In this document: positions 21,332 through 30,931 of the stretch, piece after piece
Layout: every line of letters starts with the position of its first letter
Position numbering within the stretch: the stretch's first letter is position 1
Assembly (NCBI GenBank): GCA_025617745.1
Contig: CM046873.1
Coordinates: 30,969,101-31,033,100 of the forward strand
Direction of reading: 5' to 3'
Length of the DNA: 64,000 nt
Origin: Heliocidaris erythrogramma
Lineage: Eukaryota > Echinodermata > Echinoidea > Camarodonta > Echinometridae
Made by a program: the position numbers and the translations under genes
Notes under the pieces: generated by a model
Databases searched by the model: none
The model's input: only the letters and a program-made list of their open reading frames with translations
Told to the model about the DNA's origin: nothing

Positions 21332-22434
21332 ATGCTGAGGGAGTAGTAAGATGGCGTTATTGGTTGCTGCCAAGCGATGAGCGGAATCTATTAATTACAC
21401 GAGGCAGACGACAGACACCAAGATAAGCTGAAGACGATGAGGCCCTGGGGTTGGAGGTGGATCATGAATTACATGTTAAGGGTGTTTTTTTAAAGCTGTA
21501 GAAAAATAAATGTTGAATAGCCAGTCCAACATAATTTGTTAGGGGTATTCGAATCGAGGTATGAATGGAATTATTTTTTTGAAACAACAACATTAATTTC
21601 CACTTATTCGATATTATACTCCCGGTTGATATTTTCTCATTTATCTTTCAGTGATATTTTACTCTTACATTCCATGCCAAATGATTTTTTAATTATATTT
21701 GTTTTTTTATGACCCTGCGTGTCATGAAAATGAAAGTAGTCCTTTTAGAGATAATCTCGATTTCCGGTAACAAGTGATGGTATCTTTCAATGGAAAATAG
21801 CTGAAAATCAATCTGATTATTAGTAAGCATTATTTGAAATGGTAGATCAAAAAAATATTTAAAAATATACAATAACCTGCTGAAAGTCTAGCGTAATAAA
21901 AAGAATTATTCGCATTAGGAAACATGATTGTGTTCTATTGATCGGGAATGTCAGCTATGATTGAATCAAATCGTAACCTCAAATGTTTTAATTGTCCGTT
22001 TGTAACATTGAACATGCAGTGTAAATTTGTTGTATCGTCTCTAAGAATTGCATTTTCCGTCATCATTAGAACTTAAGACTACCTTAAGGAGACAGGATGA
22101 TAATTGGATGAGTTAAAGAAGAAGAATGTAAAGAAGAATGTAAAGGAAATAAGTACAAGTTCACTGACATCCCATTGAAACGTGTGCATCGAAAGTAACA
22201 TGCTTTTCAATCCATGGGATGTCGGCGAACTTGTAATTATGACGGATTCGTGAAACGAAGCCCATGCAGGACGATAACCGGATGAGTTAACAAGGATGAG
22301 GCCCTGGGGTTAAGGTGGATTAGGATTACAAGCTAAGCCTAAGATCGGCCAACATAGGATCTACCGATCTGTCAATGACTGAAAGGTCATCCAGATTAAT
22401 AGCTCGTCATCCAAGTGTTAAAGTGCGTCTAATT
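21332..22434. other. No gene; parts of an unnamed repeat with direct and inverted repeats
   Basis: The phrase GATGAGGCCCTGGGGTT, followed by GGTGGAT and ATTACA, occurs at about 21437-21480 and again at about 22297-22335. GATGATAATTGGATGAGTTAA near 22096 is echoed by CGATAACCGGATGAGTTAAC near 22272. Between them, ACAAGTTCACTGACATCCCA (22155-22174) is the near-complement of 22214-22234. The rest is AT-rich. This may be one or more decayed elements. Confidence 0.5.
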
Positions 22435-22469
22435 TACCTTTCTTCACCTGGAGGTGGTGATTGGGGGGG

Positions 22470-22860
22470 GGGGGGTCTATTTTTTCCCGAAGGTTCATAA
22501 TTTCTATGGTTCGTAATTCCTAAACGCAAATTGCCCATAATTCCAAAACTGAAATAGGATTTATAATCCCGAACATTTGATGCATTATTCCGAAGGTTCG
22601 TGTCAAAGGTTAGTAATTCCGAACATGAAATAGGGTTCACAATATTCCAAATATGAAATAGGGTTCATAATTCCGAAAATAAAAAAGGTTTCAGAATTCC
22701 GAAGGTTCGTGATTCCGAAAATGCAGTAGAGCCCTACCTAACTTTTCGGAATTACGAACCTTTGGAAATTTGAACCCTTTTTCATTTTCGGAATTAGAAC
22801 CTTCGGAATTACGAACCGTCGGACTAACGACCTTCGGAATTATGAACCTTCGGAAAAACG
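22470..22860 (+). mobile_element. Word-array element E, a large inverted repeat of the word GGTTCATAATTCCGAA
   Basis: From the left the phrase GGTTCATAATTCCGAA and variants (GGTTCGTAATTCC, GGGTTCATAATTCC) recur about seven times in one direction, separated by AAAATGAAATA-like spacers. From about 22738 the complement TTCGGAATTATGAACC recurs about five times in the other direction. The outermost parts, TTTTTTCCCGAAGGTTCATA on the left and TATGAACCTTCGGAAAAA on the right, are inverted copies. A G run (about 22463-22474) abuts the left end. No protein is encoded. Overall build is the same as elements C and D, with an unrelated word. Confidence 0.75.
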
Positions 22861-23784
22861 AGATGGGGGAAGGGGCGGGCGAGGTGCAGCATTTTGTAGA
22901 GGGAGATACTGGAGGCGCGGAGCGTTTTTGAAAATAGAGGATGGGGCTGAACATGCGAACGAGCATAATCATTATCATAATTATGAAACGCGTCTACTGA
23001 AAAAAGTGTGTTGTGTGTGTGTGTGTGTGTGTGGGGGGGGGGGGGCTGTAAAGAGGGTATGGGAGGAAGGGGGTGGCTGAAGCATAATTCAAGTAAGCTG
23101 AGATTTTAAGTGAATTACAAGTACATGTATGTATAAATTCTTTGTTCTTCCATGAATATATGTACATTTGTCCATATATGTAAGATGTACTTGTAAATTG
23201 TAAATGTTTCTGTTTATACTTTATTCATGATTGTAACATGTTTATTTTTTGTATAGACTGTTGATTTCACTGAAAAGAAATTAAATAAAAGAATAGTTAA
23301 GACCCCCCCCCCCTAAAAAAAAAAGGCCCCAGCGTTTTGGTTCTGTGGCCCTTGTACATGGTTCTTTTCTTGCATATACATGTAGATAGCTGTTGATTAC
23401 TTCCATGATAGAACACGCACACAAATAGGCCGTTCGCTAATATACTCGATTTTATGTAAACTTTAACTTGTTTTACCCAAATATCAGCAACTCTACTCCT
23501 AAAATTACAATGTAGTTAGTATTGCATATACATGTACTAGTGTATTTCAGTGATCTAACTGCTATCGTAACTGCCGAAATGAATGATTCGAAAAAAGAGG
23601 GAAAAAAAGAGGAAGTGGGATGTGGGAGTGTGAAAAGGGCAGAGACGTGGAAAGGAATCACTGCAATGTAACGAAGGAGAGAATTAGGATGTTTACATAT
23701 TACCAACCAGACTATGAATCTTGATCAGAAGGGGGAAAGGAGGGAAGGTCTAACTTCGGATAGAGGCATTAGTGTATCCACGGG
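22861..23784. other. No recognisable gene; GT then G run
   Basis: (GT)n at 23011-23032 runs straight into 13 G residues (23033-23045). A C run lies near 23303-23312. The rest is AT-rich with no convincing frame. Confidence 0.5.
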
Positions 23785-23944
23785 TTTTTTAAAGGGGGGG
23801 GGGGCACATCTCACAAAACCTTCTGACAAGCAAAAAACAACAACAAACAAAAAAAAGGTCATGAGATTTTTGGGGTCCCATTTTCCTCCGAAATTTTCTG
23901 ACAAGCAAAAATGAAAGAAGAAGAAAAAGGTTCACCAGGTCTAA

Positions 23945-23978
<34 letters not shown>

Positions 23979-24063
23979 ACAATGTCCAAAATGGGGCACA
24001 GTGTACACTTTGGTTTCAAGGGGGCGCACCATCCGGTAGTGCATCCCCCCCCCCCCCCCCCCC
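23785..24063 (+). repeat. Poly-G/poly-C block with repeated TTCTGACAAGCAAAAA
   Basis: After a G run at about 23797-23805, the phrase TTCTGACAAGCAAAAA occurs twice (23820 and 23897 regions), each followed by A-rich DNA and AAAAGGT. Then come 32 G residues (23946-23977), a short unique piece, and about 19 C residues (24045-24063). The layout suggests an element whose ends are homopolymers, but the borders are unclear. The minus-strand proline/glycine frames are artefacts of the runs. Confidence 0.6.
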
Positions 24064-24351
24064 AATGGACTGACTTCATGGGGTTATAAAAGAAAATAAC
24101 CATGGGATGGCGAGCAGGTTGAGGATGAACAGCGGGCAGGTGGTTCAGAGATAGGCGAGAGGGAAAATATTGATTTAGGAGGAGGATTTGATTTGTAAAC
24201 GGTCATACAGATTATCAGACTACATCTGCGAACCCCACCCCGAACCCCTCTGATTATATTGCGATCAAATCTTAAAGGGATTCCAAACTTAATTTTTGTT
24301 TCCACCTGAGTTCACTTAAAGAAAATACTATTTTTTGATATATGGAACTTT
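24064..24351. other. No recognisable feature
   Basis: About 290 bases of AT-rich DNA between the poly-C run and the SINE tail, without a convincing frame. Confidence 0.5.
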
Positions 24352-24655
24352 ATAATAATAATAATAATAATACCACTGTTCTTGTATAGCGCATATCACA
24401 TTAGGATATAACGTCCCTATGCGCTTCCAAAGGGTTTTTGGATATTATTACCCTGGCTTTAGCTCCGGCAGCCGTAATCAGCGCACTGTGCATTTCAAGG
24501 AATAAATCCTACCAGGTACCCATTTACTACACCTGGGTGGAGAGTGGCAAATGTGGATTAATGTCTTGCCAAAAGACGCTAGTGCCGGCTGAGATTCGAA
24601 CCCTCAACCCTTGGATTGAGAGTCAAGTGAATGAACCACTATACCACGACACCTC
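24352..24655 (-). mobile_element. tRNA-derived SINE, near full length, (ATT)n tail
   Basis: On the minus strand it starts with a tRNA-like head: GTCGTGGTATAGTGGTTCAT (box-A region), then AGGGTTCGAATCTCAG (box-B region). The body contains TTGCCACTCTCCACCCAGG and GGGTACCTGG. Its 3' part contains AAGCGCATAGGGACG and GCGCTATACAAGAACAGTGG, and it ends in seven ATT units. A GCGCTATA phrase close before an ATT tail is also seen at L2-type LINE ends, and the LINE fragment at 18857-19383 ends in a similar way. That suggests, as inference, that L2-like machinery mobilised this SINE. A decayed relative is at 8190-8516. Confidence 0.85.
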
Positions 24656-24744
24656 CATTTAATTTATTTATACGATTAAATTGATAGAACAAATTAATGA
24701 CACAGTACCTTTCTTCTCACATATTTGTTTGTATAGATCTGAGT
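24656..24744. other. Short unassigned spacer
   Basis: AT-rich spacer between the SINE head and family A copy 4. Confidence 0.5.
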
Positions 24745-25268
24745 TAACTTTAGAGAAAAGTTTGAGTTCTAGAAATGGGGAAAAATACTGTGTGAGTTTT
24801 CTTATTAATGTCAGTTTGGAAGAATATAATAGAAGAAATGACCCCTGAAGAGGATTGCTCTTCAAACGCCCTCATATTCGAAATATGCCGAGAAATAGCG
24901 GAAGTGTTCATTCAAGCTACATGTGTGTGCTGTCCCATATTTACCCATTTCTGTGTGCCTTGCATGTGGTTTTCAGCGAGATTGGGTCAATTTCTTATCA
25001 TTTTGATGATTCAAAAACCTCTCAGAATACACCATTTGTTATAGACATGGGGAGCGTTTCATCAAGAGTTTTGTCAGTGATTTTTGCTTACAAATTTGCT
25101 CTCAGCCAATCAGATGCAAGGATTTCAGTAGTTTATAACAGTTGTCGGTAGAAATCACTGACTAAACGCTTGATGAAATGCTCACATGATCACCCTTTCC
25201 CAATTGCTTTGAGACCGATTCATTCACAATGTAATCGCTATGATCAGAAGTCATCTTTATCTTTAAAA
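24745..25268 (+). mobile_element. Dispersed inverted-repeat element, family A, copy 4, split by a nested insertion
   Basis: Family blocks run in order: TTTGAGTTCT, TGTGAGTTTTC, GTTTGGAAGAATATAATAG, GACCCCTGAAGAGGATTGCTC, TCCCATATTTACCCATTTCT, GCGAGATTGGGTCAATTTCT. They are then interrupted at 25050-25183 by a different inverted-repeat element. The family sequence resumes with CACCCTTTCCCAATTGCTTT and TGTAATCGCTATGATCAGAA. The intact order across the break gives the order of insertion. Confidence 0.82.
25050..25183. mobile_element. Nested 134-bp foldback element X with 32-bp inverted ends
   Basis: The left arm (25052-25083, GAGCGTTTCATCAAGAG...) and the right arm (25152-25183) are reverse complements at 29 of 32 positions. 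ACATG stands immediately outside both ends (25045-25049 and 25184-25188), consistent with a 5-bp target duplication. The 68-base centre includes GCCAATCAGATGCAAGG. It is non-coding. It interrupts family A copy 4, so it is younger than that insertion. Superfamily is uncertain. Confidence 0.82.
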
Positions 25269-26333
25269 TCACAACATTCACATCCATTCGGAGAGCAACA
25301 ACTGTGATACAGAGCAGCTGAAAAAAGTGTCAAAAAACTAAGAAATTCTATACTTTGGAATATAGGTAGCAAAGTGACCTCAGAACTAAGTGTGTCGCGG
25401 AGAGGCCTTCGGGTAATGTATCATTACGGGTATCGTTGTGGAATCGAACAATGGCGGAAGTTCACAAAACATTTACGAACGGTTTTAAGACAGTTCAAGA
25501 GAAAAACAGATTTTGAGATATGTGCATACATTGAAATTTAAATTGAAGTGAAATTAAAATTAATGTTTATTTTCCTTCTCATCGGTACAATGCGGTAAAC
25601 AAAGAATGACATAGAGTGTAATACGGTAAATAATTCAGAAAATAGATGGAGGCGAAAACCCCCTTACGCCCTTAGCAATAAAACACAAGTTACTGAAAGG
25701 ACATTATGAAAATGATTCTTGAATTTAAATAAGGAATCGATTATAGCAAAGAAAATACAGTAGATGGAGAAAAACTGAGAAGAAATGTTAGACACTGGAG
25801 GATAAGTTCATTTGAATTCAAGTTAAGTAGATATCATATATCATCTTAAGCCTTCTCGAGCCTTCAACGATTGCAGTGTACTAAAATTCTAAAATTCAAT
25901 ATTGTATTGCTGAATATTTGCTGATTAATATCAGATTGCGGAAGTATGTAAGAAACAAAAGAAAAGAAGCTATGACAACAAAGACGGTTTTTTGAATTAT
26001 TTTTTGTGCATTAGCTTTGCTGCTTTATAATACGCGAGGAGTTTAGCGGAATGTTCCTGTGTTTTGTACGTGGTGCTCACTTCGTAGCATTCTAGTGATT
26101 TATATAAATCGAAACCTTCTAACGATAAGGTCGTCTGTGCCGCTGTCATCATTTGGAAAGTATTGATACCATCGAATACCCTCAAAATCATCCACCCCTA
26201 CTGTCCAGTGGCAATATGGACACCGCGCTCGATGTTTTTGGAACCCGTTTAGCGACCTTTTTTTAAGCGAGTGATTTATCGGGATATGGTCAACCGAAAA
26301 CAGGATAGAGACCACTTCAAAAGATGACAGGCC
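25269..26333. other. No recognised gene; short minus-strand frames
   Basis: AT-rich DNA. Two minus-strand frames (26100-26315 and 25997-26191) overlap in different phases. The first contains CPYCHW, which is suggestive of a metal site but too little to assign. No splice evidence ties them together. Confidence 0.4.
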
Positions 26334-26648
26334 TTGTCATTTCACCCCCTGCAATCTAATATGACTTGCCCGAGTAGAGGATTCTTCACACGGATGTATC
26401 CCATAAAAGTAAAAACAGAGAGTGGTGCTCAATTCTTGCGCAGAGAGAAAAGGTGTTGTTTCACGGTGAAAAGGGGTCGTGCACCACGCTCCTTTGAAGT
26501 GCAATCAAGCGGAACATGTCCGTGTGCAGACGGATCTTACTGTTTTCTACGCGCTCCAGATTACGGGATCAACCCAAACAGCTTAAAACGCTGCTTTTCC
26601 AAACATGTCAGTGATCTATATAGAGTGATGAATCTGGACACTATATAA
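26334..26648 (+). CDS. Uncertain cysteine-containing open frame, 104 codons
   Basis: I do not recognise this product with confidence. The frame is free of low-complexity sequence. Its second half has an ordered cysteine pattern: RCCF near residue 40, then CPC-x5-C and, 16 residues later, RCF. A CPC-x5-C pattern near the C terminus is also a feature of prokineticin/astakine-type secreted proteins. That family needs two more cysteines between CC and CPC, which are absent, so the likeness may be accidental. A possible splice acceptor, TTCTTGCGCAG, lies near 26444 and would make this a terminal exon from about residue 37. There is no signal peptide in the frame itself. Chance remains a fair explanation at this length. 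Confidence 0.25.
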   Translation: MSFHPLQSNMTCPSRGFFTRMYPIKVKTESGAQFLRREKRCCFTVKRGRAPRSFEVQSSGTCPCADGSYCFLRAPDYGINPNSLKRCFSKHVSDLYRVMNLDTI

Positions 26649-27657
26649 TCTTCTTCTCTGGCGCTCGATCAAACGGGGTTTGAAAAATGAGAGCAAAAAA
26701 TCGATCGAAGGGAAAGGTCGAAGGGATTTATGTGAGATATATAAGTAAGCAAGAATGAGAACTCGGCCAAGTAGGATCGACTCCGGTTTGTTTTATCAGA
26801 GAGGATTCATCCATTGATTTGTAGTTTTGGGACGGAGGAAGTTAGGTTGAACTATTTCACATTCAGGATGTGATCTCTCCAGAGTTCTCATGAATGTTCA
26901 AGTGGACGAATTATCAAGGGAATAGCGCCCTCCCACAACATCCCATTGTCCCATCGTGTAAGTGAAACCGATGCTAGAGATTGGGGAAAAGCTTTAAACT
27001 TTATCTTCCCGGCATCCTGCTCTACAAAATAGTGTCTCGAATTTTCCCCACCATTTCACCCGAATCGCAGTAAAAAGAAAAACAATTTTTTTACCCTGAT
27101 TATCAAGATGGTATTCTCAATAAGAATGTGTGTCTCACAATTACGCCCGACTATGTTTTAGCTCTTCCTTCTGCCTTTTCCCCTTCTAAGTAATGGTTCT
27201 GCTTTCTTTCAAATTTGCTAAGTACATGTATGTCACTTCTTTTTCCTTAAATATTTTCTCCCCTTCTCTCTCTCTCTCTCTCTCTTCCCACACATGTTAT
27301 ATTTATAAACATGTATATTATATTTCGAAAGAAAGTTGAAAGCGCTTATGAAGTGTAAACCGTGCTTCTGGTATATGCACATACATATATCTCTCACCAT
27401 TCATTCTCTCTATCTTTTCCATCAAACCAAATGAACCTGACACTGATTGTAGTCAATTAAGTGGGATTTCCCACTTCAATCTCTCCCCTTTCCGTACAGA
27501 GACGGAACCGCATCGGCCATAACCTATTTCGGGCATTTCCCCTCCTCTTAGTCAATTTTCCTCTCTCAAAACTTATTCCAAAACCGTCCAAGATTTCTGC
27601 AAGATAATCGCTTCGATTCCTTCCTTCCCTTTTCACTTATACAGGGCCAAGGAACTT
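26649..27657. other. No recognisable gene; short CT repeat
   Basis: (CT)n at about 27264-27284. The rest is mixed AT-rich and pyrimidine-rich DNA without long frames. Confidence 0.5.
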
Positions 27658-28064
27658 GGTTAAATTGAAGGTTAAGTTCTGGTCAAGATTAAATAGTTTG
27701 TGAGCTTTCTCATTCTTTCAATGTCACTTTGCAAGTATAATTATCACAGAAGAGATGTCCCCTGAAAAGGATTGCTCCTCAAATGCCCCCATATTCAAAA
27801 TATGACGATAAATAGCTAACGAGTTTGGAAGAAACTTTCATGCCACATAATTACGTGAGTGTAGTCCCACACATCCATTTTTCGTGTACAGTGCATGTGA
27901 ATTACAGCAACATTGAGCCAATTTCATCTCATTTTGATAATTGAAAAAAAAAATAACAGTATAAATGGTATACCGAGATATACTACATAATCAACATTTC
28001 CCAGTAGTTTCGAGTCTTATTCCCTATGAATTGCATGACCAGAACTCAACTTCAACTTTAAAGT
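27658..28064 (+). mobile_element. Dispersed inverted-repeat element, family A, copy 5 (complete)
   Basis: Both ends are present: TTAAATTGAAGGTTAAGTTC with CTGGTCA on the left, and TGACCAGAACTCAACTTC followed by AACTTTAAAG on the right (in the plus strand the right end begins ATGACCAGAACT). The terminal inverted repeat is about 26 bp with a few mismatches. Internal blocks GTGAGCTTTCTCATTCTTT, ATGTCCCCTGAAAAGGATTG, CAAATGCCCCCATATTC and CATTTTGATAATTG match the other copies. It is a good reference copy for the family. Confidence 0.85.
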
Positions 28065-28376
28065 TATTCTAATCGACTCTCCGTTGCCATAACTTCAGCG
28101 TGATTCCACTTCAGTCTTATCAAAATACTTAGTGCTAATAAACATGTTTATCCACTTGTACTTAGAATTTCAAGGCAATTTTGAAGAGGTCTACGTGTAA
28201 TAACATAAGGAAGCTGTTTTAACTTGCTATTAATGTTCGAATGTGCAGGAAATAGATATTCCCAGCCTGTTGAGAAGAAGGACTGCCGAAAATCACATGG
28301 ACTGGAAATAACGTACAACACGACATTATGCACATGGAACGAGGACGTCATCTGACGAACCTTACAGAAATGATGT
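28065..28376. other. No recognisable feature
   Basis: Spacer of about 310 bases between two same-orientation family A copies. A 67-codon minus-strand frame here has no recognisable motif. Confidence 0.5.
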
Positions 28377-28758
28377 TTAAAGAGGAGGTGGAGTTTCGGT
28401 TAAGGTGAAAAATGAATTTGTGAGCTTTTTCTTTCTTTTCATGTAAGTCTGAAAGAATATCATAGTAGAGATGTCCTCTCAAAAGGTTTGATCTTTAATT
28501 ATTCTTAATATGACGGGAAACTGCTGATAATTTTGGACCAAACTTCCATGCCACGAGTATGTGTAGTCCCATATACCCATTTATTTGTGCAGTCATTGAG
28601 ATTTTCAGCATAATCATTTAGATGATTCCAAAACTTCATAAACCATTCATGAATATTATTCTTGTTTACTCTTTAATGGAACTTTTACAATTGCTTTCAG
28701 GCAGTTTCTTTCACAAAGTAACCGCATGACGAGTACTCAACTTTATCTTCAACGTCAA
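28377..28758 (+). mobile_element. Dispersed inverted-repeat element, family A, copy 6
   Basis: Blocks TTTGTGAGCTTTTTCTTTCT, AGTAGAGATGTCCTCTCAAA, AATATGACGGGAAACTGCTG, TAGTCCCATATACCCATTT, GATGATTCCAAAACTTC and CAGTTTCTTTCACAAAGTAA follow the family order. The terminal repeats are more decayed than in copy 5. Confidence 0.78.
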
Positions 28759-28810
28759 CGTCATATAATACAGCTAGCGTCTTTCTGGATCTTAACAGAA
28801 TAAGCGAAAT

Positions 28811-29030
28811 ATTGATTGATTGATTTATTTATTTACCAACAAGAAGAACATACATGTATTACAATATAACGGTATAACATTTTACACATGATAAACATGA
28901 CAAATCAAAAATACTTCAAAAGCAAAAATTAATGGTAAAATGGAACCAGAAAATAGCACATGTGCTAGTCGAGCCTGGCCCCATATAAGAGCATTTTAAG
29001 AGCAAACGATATCAGTTTACATCGCAACTA
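28811..29030 (-). mobile_element. Probable LINE 3' end with simple-repeat tail
   Basis: On the minus strand an untranslated stretch (containing GGGGCCAGGCTCGACTAGC) ends in AATAAATAAATCAATCAATC (complement at 28811-28835). A short tandem tail after an AATAAA-like signal is a common ending for CR1/L2 and Jockey-type LINEs. No coding part is visible. Confidence 0.5.
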
Positions 29031-29833
29031 TCATGACTATGGGGATTTTCCACCGGTATAATATGAAATATATATTCATTAGGAAGCTTAGATAAGTACC
29101 ACCATTATGATTGGGTAATATCATCCTATTTTTTTTCTTTTTACACTTGTCTTCAAAACACCTGCCCGAGCGTTTATACTACATTTCGTGGATCAATGAT
29201 TTAAAAAAAAATGCATTTTGAGATTTTTACGATATAGAAAAATTTACGTGCCACATTAATTTTTTGCAAGATGATTTTGATTGTCTTGCCAGTCGGCATA
29301 AATATATAGTTGAGTTGGCCTATGCAAAAGGCAAAACATACTCAAAATCACACTTGTTGTCCTATGCTAAAACCAATGAAATTGCGAAACTGATCATTTT
29401 AATAAGATAAGGGGAATAACTTCCTTTGAAAATGTGTTGGACAGATCAATGTTTTGTTACACAACAAGCTTTGATGGATCACGTGATTTGGGTCTGTAAT
29501 GCAGGAAGGATGTGACATAATGGCACAGTTTCCGACTTTAAACAATCAATGAATATTATGTTGGTTATTGTTCGTAATTTAATGGCATATAGCTGAAAGT
29601 ATGACAATAAAATGGTTCCTCATGTTTCAGAGGCCATATTGATGAGATCCTACAATAACTGTCTGATTCTTAAATGATTACTGTCTTACCATGCAGCCCC
29701 ATCGCCTTTATTTCACTTTCATGCTATTTAGTATAGTTATTCGATTATTTATTTATAAGTATTATTATTGTTAGTCACAAACTTCATTTATTGCATGAAG
29801 CAACGACATAAAAACATCTGAAAATAACATTGA
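29031..29833. other. No recognisable gene
   Basis: AT-rich sequence with no long frame. An ATT-rich patch near 29745-29770 may be another retroelement tail. Confidence 0.45.
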
Positions 29834-30485
29834 AGCCTTGGCTACTATCTACATACTTAGAACAGTACAAATAATACACATAAACATTTACACAGAATTG
29901 ACAGACAATGACAAAATATAACAAACATTTCCATGTGCAATCGTCAATGAAAGTTTTAGCATATGGTACTTTGTTTCAAGTGAAGCATATTCTACATATA
30001 ACCTTACAGTATCATTTAAGTATTATAATACAGGTATGAAATAATCATAATTGTTTCGTAAAAATACTGTACCATTGCCATAGAGACATTGTTTAGAATT
30101 TACCTGCAGGTCTATGGGTTTACAAGGTAAATTGTTGTAGATCAATATTGAAAGAGAAATATCATCTCATTGAGAGCCTGGAGTTCGATTAAAAAACAGG
30201 GATTATGGAGTTGTGTATTTTTATTTCAATTTTTTTTATGTTTTCCGATTTCAAACCTATTTATGCCCCTTTGGAAATATCTGACACCGCCCCTCTGTAC
30301 ACTCGTTGTAGATGTGCTGAAGTGCATGTCGCTTTGAACTTCCTGAACGAACTTTTTAATATTACCACAAGGACATTGACTTTTATCGAACATAATATAT
30401 TTGCCTATCATATGCTCCAGCTACATTTAAGTGGTTTATTTGACATGGTTATAGTTCCCGGTTATTATGTCAATTGCAATTGAGC
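29834..30485 (+). repeat. Segment B, copy 1 (0.65 kb)
   Basis: From TACTATCTACATACTTAGAA to GTCAATTGCAATTGAGCA this segment is repeated almost base for base at 33611-34242, with scattered substitutions, a deletion of about 25 bases near position 30215 in the other copy, and small indels. A 92-codon plus-strand frame (30205-30483) lies within it, but the other copy lacks its start region and shifts the frame, so the frame is not under obvious constraint. Confidence 0.85.
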
Positions 30486-30547
30486 AATTAATTTCCTATT
30501 ACCGTATCTAGTAACAAAACTTTACTTTGCATTGAATGCATGAGGCT

Positions 30548-30931
30548 TTAAAGGGACGAGTCAGTCCTGGGGAAGGTAGAAAATAGTTCATGAGCTTTCT
30601 CATTCTTTTTTTCCTATTTGTTTGGAAGATTATTATAGTAGATGTGTCCCCTGAAAAGGATTGCTCTTCAAATGCTCTCACATTCAAAATATGACATGGA
30701 ACAGCTGAAATGTTTTAGCCGAACATTTGTGTGTAGTCTCATATACACATTTCTGTGTGCAGTGCATGTGACTCTCAGCAGGATTGACTCATTTTTTTCT
30801 CACTTTGGTGATTCCAAAACCTTACAGCATACACCAATTCTTATTTTCTATATAATCAACCTTTCCTAATTGCTGTGAGACAGTTTCTTTCACAATTCAG
30901 TCTCATGACCGGAACTGAACTTTATCTTTGA
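30548..30931 (+). mobile_element. Dispersed inverted-repeat element, family A, copy 7
   Basis: It starts TTAAAGGGACGAGTCAGTCC and ends GACCGGAACTGAACTTTATC followed by TTTG, so the terminal repeats are recognisable. Internal blocks TGAGCTTTCTCATTCTTTTT, TGTCCCCTGAAAAGGATTGC, CAGTGCATGTGACT and GGTGATTCCAAAACCT agree with the family. It lies 60 bases downstream of segment B copy 1. Confidence 0.82.
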
